Source of the DNA: Chitinophagaceae bacterium
Lineage (GTDB): Bacteria; Bacteroidota; Bacteroidia; Chitinophagales; Chitinophagaceae
Length of the DNA stretch: 47,655 nt
NCBI GenBank assembly: GCA_947447005.1
Contig: CANFHO010000007.1
Span: 1 to 47,655, forward strand
Reading direction: 5' to 3'
Numbering within the stretch: position 1 is the first letter of the stretch; every line of letters starts with the position of its first letter. The notes beneath the pieces are model-generated. The model was not told the origin of the DNA. It saw only the letters and a list, made by a program, of their open reading frames with translations, and did not search any database. Shown piece by piece: positions 1 to 8,110 of this stretch. Both the position numbers and the translations under genes were made by a program.

Positions 1-59
1 GAAGGGAATCCTTCGAAATAAGATCAGTGAAAGAACTTATTGGACATTATAACTGTAAA

Positions 60-1109
60 ATGAAAAAGATTCTGATTACCGGGGGAGCCGGATTTATTGG
101 CTCTCATGTAGTAAGATTGTTTGTAAACAAATATCCTGCTTACCAGATTGTTAATTTGGATGTATTGACGTACGCTGGAAATTTGGAGAACCTCACTGAT
201 GTAGAAAAATCCCCTAATTATTCTTTTGTCAAAGGGGATATCACAGACGAACAATTCATCAATTCACTTTTTGAAAACAATTCCTTTGATGCAGTCATAC
301 ACTTGGCAGCAGAAAGTCATGTAGATCGCTCCATTTTAGATCCATTGGCTTTTGTGCGCACCAATGTGATGGGCACTGCGGTATTACTGAACGCAGCCAA
401 AAAATCGTGGAAAGATCAAGAAGGAAAGTTGTTTTATCATGTATCAACTGATGAGGTATATGGCTCGTTGGGAGAAACCGGTTTCTTTACAGAAGAAACA
501 CCCTACGACCCACGTTCACCATATTCATCTTCTAAAGCATCTTCTGATCATTTAGTAAAAGCATATCATCATACATACAACTTGCCAATTGTGATTTCCA
601 ATTGTTCAAACAATTATGGATCTCATCAATTTCCTGAAAAGCTTTTGCCATTGATGATTAATAATATTCTGCATTCAAAGCCATTGCCTGTATATGGTAA
701 AGGGGAAAATGTGCGGGATTGGTTGTGGGTGGAAGATCATGCCAGGGCTATTGATGTGATTTTTCATACTGGTTTGATAGGAGAGACATATAATATCGGT
801 GGTTTTAATGAGTGGAAGAATATAGACATTGTATATCTCTTGTGTGAAATCATGGATAAAAAATTGGGTAGAGCCAAAGGGGACAGTGCTCAATTAATCA
901 CTTTTGTAAAAGACAGGGCGGGTCACGATATGCGATATGCCATTGATGCAACCAAGTTGGAACGTGAACTAGGTTGGAAGCCTTCACTTCAGTTTGAGGA
1001 AGGACTTGATAAAACAATTGATTGGTACTTGGCCAACAATGAATGGATTACCCGGATTACTTCTGGTACATATCAACAATATTACGAAGACCAATATTCA
1101 AAGAGATAA
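60..1109 (+). CDS. rfbB: dTDP-glucose 4,6-dehydratase
   Basis: Converts dTDP-glucose to dTDP-4-keto-6-deoxyglucose, the second step of dTDP-L-rhamnose synthesis, in the cytoplasm. The N-terminus carries the Rossmann NAD motif GGAGFIGSH (residues ~8-16). STDEVYG and the catalytic YSSSK (Y-x3-K) follow, as expected for an extended short-chain dehydrogenase. The ORF track starts at a GTG at 27, but the ATG at 60 (MKKILITGG) places the Rossmann strand at the very N-terminus as in the family, giving 349 aa, a normal length. rfbC follows after 2 bp and rfbD after another 9 bp, so these form one operon. An rfbA homologue (thymidylyltransferase) would be expected upstream, outside the window. Identity is very secure. 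Confidence 0.96.
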   Translation: MKKILITGGAGFIGSHVVRLFVNKYPAYQIVNLDVLTYAGNLENLTDVEKSPNYSFVKGDITDEQFINSLFENNSFDAVIHLAAESHVDRSILDPLAFVRTNVMGTAVLLNAAKKSWKDQEGKLFYHVSTDEVYGSLGETGFFTEETPYDPRSPYSSSKASSDHLVKAYHHTYNLPIVISNCSNNYGSHQFPEKLLPLMINNILHSKPLPVYGKGENVRDWLWVEDHARAIDVIFHTGLIGETYNIGGFNEWKNIDIVYLLCEIMDKKLGRAKGDSAQLITFVKDRAGHDMRYAIDATKLERELGWKPSLQFEEGLDKTIDWYLANNEWITRITSGTYQQYYEDQYSKR

Positions 1110-1111
1110 GG

Positions 1112-1660
1112 ATGCAATTTGAAGCTACATCATTTCAGGGGTTGATGGTACTGACACCGCGTGTTTTTGGAGATGCGCGCGGCTATTTTTTTGAAAGCTA
1201 TAACCTGCAAGCCATGCGCAATGCAGGGCTGGAGTATAATTGGGTTCAGGATAATCAATCACATTCTGTTCATGGTGTTATAAGAGGATTGCATTTTCAA
1301 AATCCCCCTCATGCACAATCTAAATTGGTTAGAGTATTACAAGGGGAAATTCTTGATGTAGTTGTTGATCTTAGAAAAGAGCAACCCACATTTGGAAAAT
1401 CTTTTGGGGTATTGCTTTCTTCAGAAAATAAAAAGCAGTTACTAATTCCCAAAGGTTTTGCACATGGCTTTTCGGTTTTAAGTGAAACAGCTGATGTGAT
1501 GTATAAATGTGATGCATTGTATAATAAAGAAAGCGAAGGTGGTATTTTGTTTAATGATCCATCGCTTGCCATTGATTGGATGTTGTCTGCAGATCAATTC
1601 AATGTTTCAGATAAAGATCTAATTCTCCCTCTTTTAAAGGATACAGAGACTGGATTCTAA
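1112..1660 (+). CDS. rfbC: dTDP-4-dehydrorhamnose 3,5-epimerase
   Basis: Third enzyme of dTDP-L-rhamnose synthesis; a cupin-fold epimerase acting on C3 and C5 of the 4-keto sugar. Visible motifs are PRVFGDARGYFFESY near the N-terminus, QDNQSHS, GVIRGLHFQ with the catalytic histidine region, LDVVVDLR, and PKGFAHGF. All are typical of RmlC. The ORF-track start at 1043 lies inside rfbB; the ATG at 1112 gives 182 aa, the usual family length, and sits 2 bp after the rfbB stop. It is translated with rfbB and rfbD. Confidence 0.96.
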   Translation: MQFEATSFQGLMVLTPRVFGDARGYFFESYNLQAMRNAGLEYNWVQDNQSHSVHGVIRGLHFQNPPHAQSKLVRVLQGEILDVVVDLRKEQPTFGKSFGVLLSSENKKQLLIPKGFAHGFSVLSETADVMYKCDALYNKESEGGILFNDPSLAIDWMLSADQFNVSDKDLILPLLKDTETGF

Positions 1661-1669
1661 TACTTATTC

Positions 1670-2527
1670 ATGATGAAAAAGATCCTTGTTACAGGTGCCA
1701 ATGGTCAATTGGGTAAAGAATTCAGGGATCTTGCACCTTCTTTTCCGCATATTGAATTCTTGTTTCTATCCAGGGAAGATTTACCTATTCATCACTTCGA
1801 ATTGGTGAGAAATGTGTTTCAAGGTTTTAATCCTGATGTATGCATCAATTGTGCTGCATACACTGCTGTTGATAAGGCAGAAACAGAGAAAGAATTGGCT
1901 TTTTTGGTCAATGCAGAATCGGTAGGTGTACTATCTGCGGTTGCTCATGAGAATAATTGCAAGTTTATTCATGTTTCAACTGATTATGTGTATGATGGAA
2001 ATGGTGAAAAACCTTATTTGGAAACAGATTCGACCAATCCAGTTTCTGTTTATGGGCAGTCAAAATTGGATGGTGAGAGACAAGCTTTGAAGAACAATCC
2101 TGAATCTGTTATCGTACGCACATCCTGGGTGTATTCTGTTCATGGAAAGAATTTTGTAAAGACCATGATGAAGTTAATGGGTGAAAAATCTGATTTGAAC
2201 GTGGTTTCAGATCAGATTGGCTCCCCAACATGGGCGGCTGATATTGCAGAATCCATCATGATAATTATCTCAAATGAAAAATGGATTCCGGGAATTTACA
2301 ATTTTTCAAATGATGGAGTAATTAGCTGGTTTGATTTTGCACAAGAAATAAAGACAATCATTCAGAGTCAATGTCATGTTCACCCAATCCCAACCAGTGC
2401 ATATCCAACCCCTGCAAAAAGACCAGCATACAGTGTTTTAAATAAAAGCAAGATTGTTGACATGTATCATATTCACCTCAAAAACTGGAAGGAAAGTCTG
2501 GCCTCTTGCATTATAAAAATGAATTGA
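1670..2527 (+). CDS. rfbD: dTDP-4-dehydrorhamnose reductase
   Basis: Last step of dTDP-L-rhamnose synthesis, reducing the 4-keto group with NAD(P)H. The N-terminal Rossmann motif is TGANGQLGKEF (residues ~8-18). CINCAAYTAVDKAE, STDYVYDG and the Y-x3-K pair in VYGQSKLDGE are all RmlD hallmarks. The length of 285 aa is normal. Two adjacent ATG codons (1670 and 1673) are both possible starts. It closes the rfbBCD run; the next gene is on the opposite strand and convergent with it, with only 15 bp between the stops. Confidence 0.95.
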   Translation: MMKKILVTGANGQLGKEFRDLAPSFPHIEFLFLSREDLPIHHFELVRNVFQGFNPDVCINCAAYTAVDKAETEKELAFLVNAESVGVLSAVAHENNCKFIHVSTDYVYDGNGEKPYLETDSTNPVSVYGQSKLDGERQALKNNPESVIVRTSWVYSVHGKNFVKTMMKLMGEKSDLNVVSDQIGSPTWAADIAESIMIIISNEKWIPGIYNFSNDGVISWFDFAQEIKTIIQSQCHVHPIPTSAYPTPAKRPAYSVLNKSKIVDMYHIHLKNWKESLASCIIKMN

Positions 2528-2542
2528 TTGTTGTTCCAGTAC

Positions 2543-2806
2543 TTAAAAGTCTTTTTCTAATCTTTCCAATGAACTCATCAAAGAATTTAATTGAGATTCA
2601 AGTAAAATATTTTTGCTTTTTAACTCACTGGTGATTTGTTCCATTTCAGTAAATTCTGTCAGCGCTTTGAGTAGAATTTGTTTTTCTTGATTCAACAAAT
2701 CAACATCTGATTGCAGTTTAAGCTTCTCATCTTGTAGTTTTCTTAATGTGCCTTGTAAGGCAGCAATTTTTTCCTGAAGCAATAAAAATGTTTGATTGTC
2801 AGACAT
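2543..2806 (-). CDS. small coiled-coil protein
   Basis: An 87-aa protein that is almost entirely predicted alpha-helical coiled coil: repeated leucines at heptad spacing with many K/E/Q residues (for example LRKLQDEKLKLQSDVDLLNQE). No signal peptide, membrane segment or catalytic motif is visible. The ORF track begins at a TTG (2812), but that codon overlaps an exact TACATTTG promoter box, so the ATG at 2806 is preferred; the transcript would then be nearly leaderless. Size and composition resemble ZapB-like or other small structural coiled-coil proteins of Bacteroidota, but this is only a resemblance and no function is assigned. Confidence 0.6.
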   Translation of the reverse strand: MSDNQTFLLLQEKIAALQGTLRKLQDEKLKLQSDVDLLNQEKQILLKALTEFTEMEQITSELKSKNILLESQLNSLMSSLERLEKDF

Positions 2807-2809
2807 ATT

Positions 2810-2817
2810 CAAATGTA
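2810..2817 (-). promoter_or_regulatory. -7 promoter box of the coiled-coil gene
   Basis: Exact TAnnTTTG match (TACATTTG read on the minus strand), ending 3 nt before the ATG at 2806, so the RNA probably starts at or next to the start codon. No clear -33 box was seen. Confidence 0.5.
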
Positions 2818-2864
2818 AAGAATTCAGCTATATCTACCATCTGTCTCGTTTTGGTTGAATAGCT

Positions 2865-2872
2865 TATATTTG
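2865..2872 (+). promoter_or_regulatory. -7 promoter box of the OsmC-metZ run
   Basis: Exact TATATTTG match to the Bacteroidota box TAnnTTTG, 17 nt upstream of the ATG at 2890. A well-spaced -33 TTTG was not found; the nearest, at 2850, is only 11 bp upstream. Confidence 0.55.
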
Positions 2873-2889
2873 CAGGCAATTTAACAGAT

Positions 2890-3330
2890 ATGGCATTAAT
2901 AAAAGCAATATTGGCAGAAAAGGACTACGGCTTGGATATTTCAGATGTGGATGGTCATATCATGCGAATGGATATCCCTGTTGCTCAAGGTGGGAATGGA
3001 TCAGGATTTCGTCCTATGCAAACTTTGCTTGCAGCACTTTGTGGGTGCAGTGCCGTGGATGTTATCAGCATTCTTAAAAAACAAAAACAACAACTTACTC
3101 ATTTAGAAATTGAAACTGACGGTGACAGAGAACAGGGCACCGAACCATCCCTTTGGACCAAAGTAGAGCTGGTGTTTCTTTTATCAGGAGAAGTTGAACC
3201 ACTGAAAGGGTATCGTGCAGTGGATCTATCCATCAAAAAATATTGTTCTGTGGCAGAAACATTGCGCAGGGCAGGTGCCGAAATCAATTTCAAGGTATTG
3301 GTAAATGGTACCGAAGTAAATCCTTCTTAA
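2890..3330 (+). CDS. OsmC family protein
   Basis: A 146-aa OsmC/Ohr-fold protein. The family includes thiol peroxidases that reduce organic hydroperoxides and members without known substrate. The central LLAALCGCSAVDVISILKK helix has the conserved cysteine region, and a second conserved cysteine occurs in IKKYCSVAETLRRAG (residues ~118-132), the two-cysteine arrangement of OsmC. The gene follows its own -7 box and lies 18 bp upstream of metZ, suggesting cotranscription. OsmC paralogues next to sulfur amino-acid genes could be involved in thiol or sulfur stress, but that is inference. Family assignment is secure; substrate unknown. Confidence 0.88.
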   Translation: MALIKAILAEKDYGLDISDVDGHIMRMDIPVAQGGNGSGFRPMQTLLAALCGCSAVDVISILKKQKQQLTHLEIETDGDREQGTEPSLWTKVELVFLLSGEVEPLKGYRAVDLSIKKYCSVAETLRRAGAEINFKVLVNGTEVNPS

Positions 3331-3348
3331 TATAAATATCTATTATAC

Positions 3349-4512
3349 ATGCGTCCTGAAACTATTGCAATCAGAACACAAACAGAAAGAACAGGCGAAA
3401 AGGAGCATAGTACGCCCTTATTTCTTACCAGTAGTTTTGTTTATGATTCTGCTGAAGACATGGCAGATGCTTTCGCCATTGAAGATCTTGATGTAAATAT
3501 TTACACGCGATTTTCAAACCCGACGGTAGATGAGTTTATTAAAAAGGTTTGTTTATTGGAAGGTGCTGAAGATGGTATTGCTACGGGTACAGGAATGGCT
3601 GCGGTTTTTTCTGCGTTCATGACTTTTCTTTCTTCTGGCGATCATATCATTTCTGCTTCAGCTGTTTTTGGATCCACTCACACCATTCTTACGAAGTATC
3701 TTCCTAAGTGGGGTATTGAGTTTAGCTATTTCAATATGAATCAACCAGACTCTATTGAAGCACTTATCAAGCCCAATACCAAAATGCTGTATGTGGAAAC
3801 ACCATCCAATCCGGGTTTGGATATTATCGACCTTAAATTTGTTGCTGATATTTGCAAAAAGCATAACATTCTTTTTGTTGTTGATAACTGCTTTGCCACA
3901 CCCGCTGTTCAACGTCCGATGGACCTGGGTGCCGACCTGGTTTTACACTCAGCAACCAAATTCATGGACGGTCAAGGTCGTGTTTTAGGAGGAATTGTTG
4001 TTGGCAATAAAGCCTTGGTAAAGCAGATGTATTTGTTTGTCAGAAATACGGGTCCTTCGCTAAGCCCATTCAATGCCTGGGTTATTTCCAAAAGCCTTGA
4101 AACACTTTTTGTTCGTATGGACAAACATGCTGAAAATGCATTGAAAATCGCCCAATCTTTAGAAGGTCATCCTGCCATCAGTTGGGTGAAGTATCCATTT
4201 CTTCCATCACATCCTCAACATGACATAGCAAAGAAGCAAATGAAAAATGGGGGAGGTGTTTTAACATTCGAATTGAAAGCAGGTATTGAAGGTGGTCGAA
4301 AATTTCTAAATAATCTTAAGTGGTTGTCCATGACAAATAACCTGGGTGATAGCAGAACCATTGCCTCACATCCTGCCAGTACAACTCATTCAAAACTCTC
4401 TGAGGAAGAACGGGCTGCAGTTGGAATTTCACCAGGCTTGATCAGGCTTTCAGTGGGTTTAGAACATCCGGATGATATATTAGAAGAAATTTTACAAGCA
4501 TTAGGCTTATAA
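3349..4512 (+). CDS. metZ: O-succinylhomoserine sulfhydrylase (Cys/Met PLP enzyme)
   Basis: A 387-aa fold-type I PLP enzyme of the Cys/Met metabolism family. The PLP lysine lies in LHSATKFMDGQGRVLGG; the DGQGR variant after the lysine is the feature I associate with MetZ rather than with cystathionine gamma-synthase. YVETPSNPGLDI and FVVDNCFATPAVQRP are also family motifs, and the C-terminal HPASTTHSKLSEEER block is intact. It would make homocysteine from O-succinyl- or O-acetyl-homoserine and sulfide. It sits between OsmC and an isoprenylcysteine-methyltransferase-like gene with short gaps on both sides. The class is certain; the exact acyl-homoserine donor is not. Confidence 0.9.
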   Translation: MRPETIAIRTQTERTGEKEHSTPLFLTSSFVYDSAEDMADAFAIEDLDVNIYTRFSNPTVDEFIKKVCLLEGAEDGIATGTGMAAVFSAFMTFLSSGDHIISASAVFGSTHTILTKYLPKWGIEFSYFNMNQPDSIEALIKPNTKMLYVETPSNPGLDIIDLKFVADICKKHNILFVVDNCFATPAVQRPMDLGADLVLHSATKFMDGQGRVLGGIVVGNKALVKQMYLFVRNTGPSLSPFNAWVISKSLETLFVRMDKHAENALKIAQSLEGHPAISWVKYPFLPSHPQHDIAKKQMKNGGGVLTFELKAGIEGGRKFLNNLKWLSMTNNLGDSRTIASHPASTTHSKLSEEERAAVGISPGLIRLSVGLEHPDDILEEILQALGL

Positions 4513-4531
4513 CAATAATAAATAGTTACTC

Positions 4532-5254
4532 ATGATTAAGATCGGCAACTTTTTTTTCAAATACAGGAATCAACTTTTCATCTTTTTGTATGCATTGCTG
4601 TTGATTCCATCTCCACAACTTTTTACTCCTGAAAAATTTGGCTCTGAACATTGGCAGCTGGCATTTTACATTGGCCTGCTCATTACTACGGCGGGTATTA
4701 TTATTAGGGGGATGACCATTGGACTGACTTTCATCGAAAGGGGTGGAAAGGATCTAAAGATTCATGCAGAAGCATTGATTACAAGAGGACTTTTTGTTCA
4801 TTGCAGAAACCCTTTGTATGTGGGTAACAATCTTATGTTATTAGGACTGGGTATACTTTCAAATTCATTGCTTTATGTAGTGATTGTTGTTCCGGTTTTT
4901 CTTTTTATTTATCAGGCGATTGTATTGGCTGAAGAGAACTTTTTAAAACAAAAATTCGGTCAGGAATATGTAGCCTATTGTTCTACTGTAAATCGCTGGA
5001 TTCCTTCACTGAAGGGGATTGGAACAACGTTGTCGAATATGAAATTCAACTGGACTCGTTGGTTGTTTACTGAGTATAATACTCAGATTTTTTGGTTGAC
5101 TGGTGTTGGGTTGACAATCATTTTTAAGTTCCCTGAATTGGTGGATCAGTCAAACAGAAACAGGTTATCCCTCTATCTCATTGCATTGATGGTTGTGTAT
5201 TATATTTTCTTGAGATGGTTGAGGAAGTCCGGTAAAGTGAAGTTTGAAAAATAG
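4532..5254 (+). CDS. isoprenylcysteine carboxyl methyltransferase-like membrane protein
   Basis: A 240-aa integral membrane protein with about five hydrophobic segments. The C-terminal half contains RGLFVHCRNPLYVGN and AEENFLKQKFGQEYVAYCSTVNRWIP. These correspond to the G-x-F-x3-RNP-x-Y-x-G and EE-x2-L-x3-FG-x-EY-x2-Y-x4-RW-P motifs of the ICMT/PEMT/NnrU superfamily, SAM-dependent methyltransferases in the membrane. About 70 further residues follow, with two more membrane segments, an extension relative to minimal family members. It lies 20 bp after metZ and is followed by a strong terminator, so it is probably the last gene of that transcript. The substrate is unknown. Confidence 0.8.
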   Translation: MIKIGNFFFKYRNQLFIFLYALLLIPSPQLFTPEKFGSEHWQLAFYIGLLITTAGIIIRGMTIGLTFIERGGKDLKIHAEALITRGLFVHCRNPLYVGNNLMLLGLGILSNSLLYVVIVVPVFLFIYQAIVLAEENFLKQKFGQEYVAYCSTVNRWIPSLKGIGTTLSNMKFNWTRWLFTEYNTQIFWLTGVGLTIIFKFPELVDQSNRNRLSLYLIALMVVYYIFLRWLRKSGKVKFEK

Positions 5255-5270
5255 AACAGTCATTTGATAT

Positions 5271-5308
5271 AAAAGAAAAAGTTCCGTTTTCACGGAACTT
5301 TTTCTTTT
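5271..5308. terminator. bidirectional intrinsic terminator
   Basis: A perfect 16-bp stem, AAAAGAAAAAGTTCCG, with a 6-nt loop (TTTTCA), flanked by A and T tracts. It can end the metZ-ICMT transcript on the plus strand and the tRNA-Gln transcript on the minus strand. Confidence 0.85.
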
Positions 5309-5310
5309 TG

Positions 5311-5381
5311 TTGCCCGACCTGGATTCGAACCAAGACAAACAGAACCAAAATCTGTCGTACTACCATTATACTATCGGGCA
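5311..5381 (-). tRNA. tRNA-Gln (anticodon TTG)
   Basis: Read on the minus strand, the 7-bp acceptor stem is TGCCCGA/TCGGGCA. The anticodon stem ACAGA/TCTGT holds the loop TTTTGGT with anticodon TTG, and a standard T-arm GGTTCGAATCC follows. It is 71 nt long with an A discriminator and no encoded CCA. It ends just before the bidirectional terminator. Confidence 0.95.
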
Positions 5382-5398
5382 TCCTCTCTAACGGAGCG

Positions 5399-5429
5399 CA
5401 AAAATAAGGATTTTATATTTCATGCCAAA
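5399..5429 (-). promoter_or_regulatory. promoter of tRNA-Gln
   Basis: On the minus strand TTTG, then 19 bp, then TATTTTTG: an exact Bacteroidota sigma consensus. It ends 17 nt upstream of the tRNA 5' end, so tRNA-Gln does not depend on tyrS transcription. Confidence 0.8.
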
Positions 5430-5458
5430 TTTTCAAGACAACAAGATGTGTGTTTTTT

Positions 5459-6742
5459 TTAATTCTGCTTCACCAGGAAGTAATTCTTTTTACCTTTTTG
5501 AATGAGGATATGATTTCCTGCCAAAAGTGCATCCTGATTTACGAGGAACCCAATATCTGTAATCTTCTCTTTATTCAGGCTGATCCCTCCGCCTTGAACC
5601 AATTTACGCGCTTCTCCCTTGCTTGGCATGATAGAAGATTCTGCCAAAAAGCCAACGATATCTATGCCTTGTTCAATGAAATGAGAAGCAATCTGATGAA
5701 CAGGTACACCATCCATGGCAGCCAACAAAGCAGCTTCATCCATTTCTTTCAGGTTGACATCTTCTTGTTTGCCAAACAATTGTTCAGTTGTTTGTCTCGC
5801 AATCTCAAATTCTTTTTCACCATGAACAAATGTCGTAACTGCCGCAGCAAGTTTTTTCTGTAAGATCCTGGCTCCGGGATCTTTTATATGCTCTTCTATC
5901 AATGAACTGATTTCTTCCTTGGAAATGAGTGTAAAAATCTTGATCCATTTTTCAGCATCTGCATCTGCGGCGTTGAGCCAAAACTGATAAAACTGAAATG
6001 GAGTGGTCTTCTCTGGGTCCAACCATACATTTCCTTTCTCTGTTTTCCCAAACTTACCCCCATCTGCCTTTGTGATCAAAGGGCACGTAAATGCAAATCC
6101 TTCTCCTCCTGCTTTCCTGCGAATCAATTCTGTTCCTGTGGTGATATTGCCCCATTGGTCGCTTCCTCCCATTTGAAGCTTACAATTTTTATGTTGATAT
6201 AACCAATAGAAATCATATCCCTGCATCAACTGATAGGCAAATTCTGTATAGCTGATGCCTGTTTCTCCCTCTATCCTCTTTCTCACACTGTCTTTCGACA
6301 TCATGTAATTCACTGTAAGGTGTTTTCCTACATCACGTAAGAAATCAATAAAGCCTAATCCCTTAAACCAATCATAGTTATTCACGATTTCAGCGGCATT
6401 GACTTTGCTTGGATCGAAGTCGAGAAATTTTTCCAATTGCTTTTTTACACCAGCAACATTTTTCTGAAGAGTTTCCTCATTCAATAAGTTTCGTTCTTCA
6501 CTTTTGCCACTGGGGTCGCCAACCATTCCTGTAGCACCACCAACAAGTGCAATTGGTTTATGACCTGCTTGTTGAAGATGATACAATAAAAGAATGGGCA
6601 CAAGACTGCCAATATGCAGGCTGTCTGCCGTAGGATCAAATCCAATATATGCTGTTGTAAACTCCTTTTCAAGTTGTTCGGATGTTCCAGGCATGATATC
6701 CTGAAGCATTCCTCGCCATTTTAATTCTTCGATCAGACTCAT
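5459..6742 (-). CDS. tyrS: tyrosyl-tRNA synthetase
   Basis: Charges tRNA-Tyr. The class I signature is FDPTADSLHIGSLVP (HIGH motif as HIGS, residues ~40-55). The tyrosine-binding YQLMQGYDFYWLY and GGSDQWGNI motifs follow, and the KMSKS-equivalent is KFGKT. A C-terminal S4-like RNA-binding domain (GEARKLVQGGGISLN) completes the protein. The ORF track starts at 6796, but the ATG at 6742 (MSLIEELKWRG) matches the family start and lies just downstream of a textbook promoter at 6758-6788, which excludes the longer version. Length is 427 aa. The tRNA-Gln gene follows on the same strand with its own promoter. Confidence 0.97.
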   Translation of the reverse strand: MSLIEELKWRGMLQDIMPGTSEQLEKEFTTAYIGFDPTADSLHIGSLVPILLLYHLQQAGHKPIALVGGATGMVGDPSGKSEERNLLNEETLQKNVAGVKKQLEKFLDFDPSKVNAAEIVNNYDWFKGLGFIDFLRDVGKHLTVNYMMSKDSVRKRIEGETGISYTEFAYQLMQGYDFYWLYQHKNCKLQMGGSDQWGNITTGTELIRRKAGGEGFAFTCPLITKADGGKFGKTEKGNVWLDPEKTTPFQFYQFWLNAADADAEKWIKIFTLISKEEISSLIEEHIKDPGARILQKKLAAAVTTFVHGEKEFEIARQTTEQLFGKQEDVNLKEMDEAALLAAMDGVPVHQIASHFIEQGIDIVGFLAESSIMPSKGEARKLVQGGGISLNKEKITDIGFLVNQDALLAGNHILIQKGKKNYFLVKQN

Positions 6743-6757
6743 TTCAAAAACTTTGCG

Positions 6758-6788
6758 CAAAAGTAGCACAGATTGAGAAGACCACAAA
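6758..6788 (-). promoter_or_regulatory. promoter of tyrS
   Basis: Minus strand TTTG-N19-TACTTTTG, exact matches to both boxes. The -7 box ends 15 nt upstream of the ATG at 6742, so transcription starts about 8-12 nt before it. This fixes the tyrS start. Confidence 0.8.
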
Positions 6789-6868
6789 AGGCGCAATATT
6801 TGGATCGTAAAAACGTTATGAATCGTTGACTTTATGTGTTTTATAACTTTTTAGGAGTAGAGAATATC

Positions 6869-6876
6869 TAACTTTG
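6869..6876 (+). promoter_or_regulatory. -7 box upstream of the PorV-like/PorU2-like pair
   Basis: Exact TAACTTTG box 58 nt upstream of the proposed TTG start at 6935. The -33 region is only a T-run (6848-6852). Confidence 0.5.
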
Positions 6877-6934
6877 TCAAAGGTGAAAAAAATCACAACT
6901 GATTGAATTGAAACATTTTAACTGAAAACCTATC

Positions 6935-8104
6935 TTGAGAATTCGCTTTACCATATTTTTAAAAGGATTTTATCACCTCATTGCAAGTCGATCTTGTATC
7001 AGTTTGATTTTTTTGACCATGTGCCACTTTATCATTCTGTCAAAGGCACAAGGGCAATTCAGAAAATATTCAAATGAATTTTTAAATATCGGCGCAGGTG
7101 CCAGAGGGATGGCAATGGGAGGGGCACAGGTTGCTTCTGTTTCGGATGCAACAGCAGGTTATTGGAATCCGGCAGGTTTGGTTGATGTGAAAGATCATCC
7201 GGTTTTATCATTGATGCATGCTGAATATTTTGCAGGAATTGGAAAATATGATTATGCTTCCATAGCCATTCCTATTGGAGATCCAGCATTGGCTACCAAG
7301 ACTTTGGGTGTAACTTTGATGAGATTTGCTGTAGATGATATTCCCAATACGCTTTACCTGGTTGAACCTGATGGCACAATCAATTACAATAATATCCGAA
7401 CTTTTTCTTCTGCTGATTATGCTTTTTTGCTTTCCTATGGGCAAGTAATTTATGGCGACGATGAAAAAACGTTTTCATTTGGTACCAATGCCAAGTTGAT
7501 TCATAGAAACGTTGGAACCTTTGCAAAAGCCTGGGGTATAGGTGCTGATCTTTCATTGCAATATCATTCCAGCAAGTTTAATTTTGGTGTTGTTGCAAGA
7601 GATATTACAACCACTTTCAATGCATGGCAGTTCTCTTTTACCGACAAAGAAAAAGAGATTCTTTATCTTACCAACAATAAGATTCCTGTTCGATCAACGG
7701 AACTTACTGCTCCCCGGTTGATTATTGGAGCAGCCTATTCTGTTCCTCTTTCAGATGCACTCAAGTTGATGTCGGAAGTCAATATGGATCTAACTTTTGA
7801 TGGTAAAAGAAACGTCCTTATAAGCACCCAACCCATGAGTATTGATCCACGAATGGGACTTGAATTGGGATATAAAGAAACACTCTACGGACGATTGGGG
7901 GTATATAATTTTCAGCAGGCTTTGAAAGATGGTGACCTTACCAATCTTAAAAAAGTATGGATTTATCAACCTAGCTTAGGAGTTGGGTTTAAAGTAAAGA
8001 ACGTGGATATCGATTATGCTTTCACCAACCTGGCGAATCAATCCAATCCTTTGTATACCCATATTTTTTCATTGAAATTGAATTTGATCAGGACAGAAAA
8101 ATAA
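6935..8104 (+). CDS. PorV/PorQ-family outer-membrane protein (PorV2-like)
   Basis: A 389-aa predicted outer-membrane barrel of the PorV/FadL-like family. The mature N-terminus reads FLNIGAGARGMAMGGAQVASVSDATAGYWNPAGL, the family's conserved GARGxAMGxA...WNPAG block. A long N-terminal segment with basic residues followed by a hydrophobic stretch (SLIFLTMCHFIIL) and SKAQGQ would serve as signal peptide. No upstream ATG exists; the only internal ATG (7019) would destroy the signal, so TTG at 6935 is used. In type IX secretion PorV shuttles cargo to the sortase PorU. This protein, paired with the long C25 protease 6 bp downstream, resembles the alternative PorV2/PorU2 pair more than canonical PorV. 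Role inferred. Confidence 0.8.
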   Translation: MRIRFTIFLKGFYHLIASRSCISLIFLTMCHFIILSKAQGQFRKYSNEFLNIGAGARGMAMGGAQVASVSDATAGYWNPAGLVDVKDHPVLSLMHAEYFAGIGKYDYASIAIPIGDPALATKTLGVTLMRFAVDDIPNTLYLVEPDGTINYNNIRTFSSADYAFLLSYGQVIYGDDEKTFSFGTNAKLIHRNVGTFAKAWGIGADLSLQYHSSKFNFGVVARDITTTFNAWQFSFTDKEKEILYLTNNKIPVRSTELTAPRLIIGAAYSVPLSDALKLMSEVNMDLTFDGKRNVLISTQPMSIDPRMGLELGYKETLYGRLGVYNFQQALKDGDLTNLKKVWIYQPSLGVGFKVKNVDIDYAFTNLANQSNPLYTHIFSLKLNLIRTEK

Positions 8105-8110
8105 ATCATC

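Noticed and set aside
1-59. Possible 3' end of an upstream gene (frame EGNPSK-stop)
   Set aside because: Too short to identify; several frames remain open to the window edge, so no call was made.
5450-5863. 137-aa plus-strand ORF opposite tyrS
   Set aside because: Antisense to conserved tyrS sequence, with no motif of its own.
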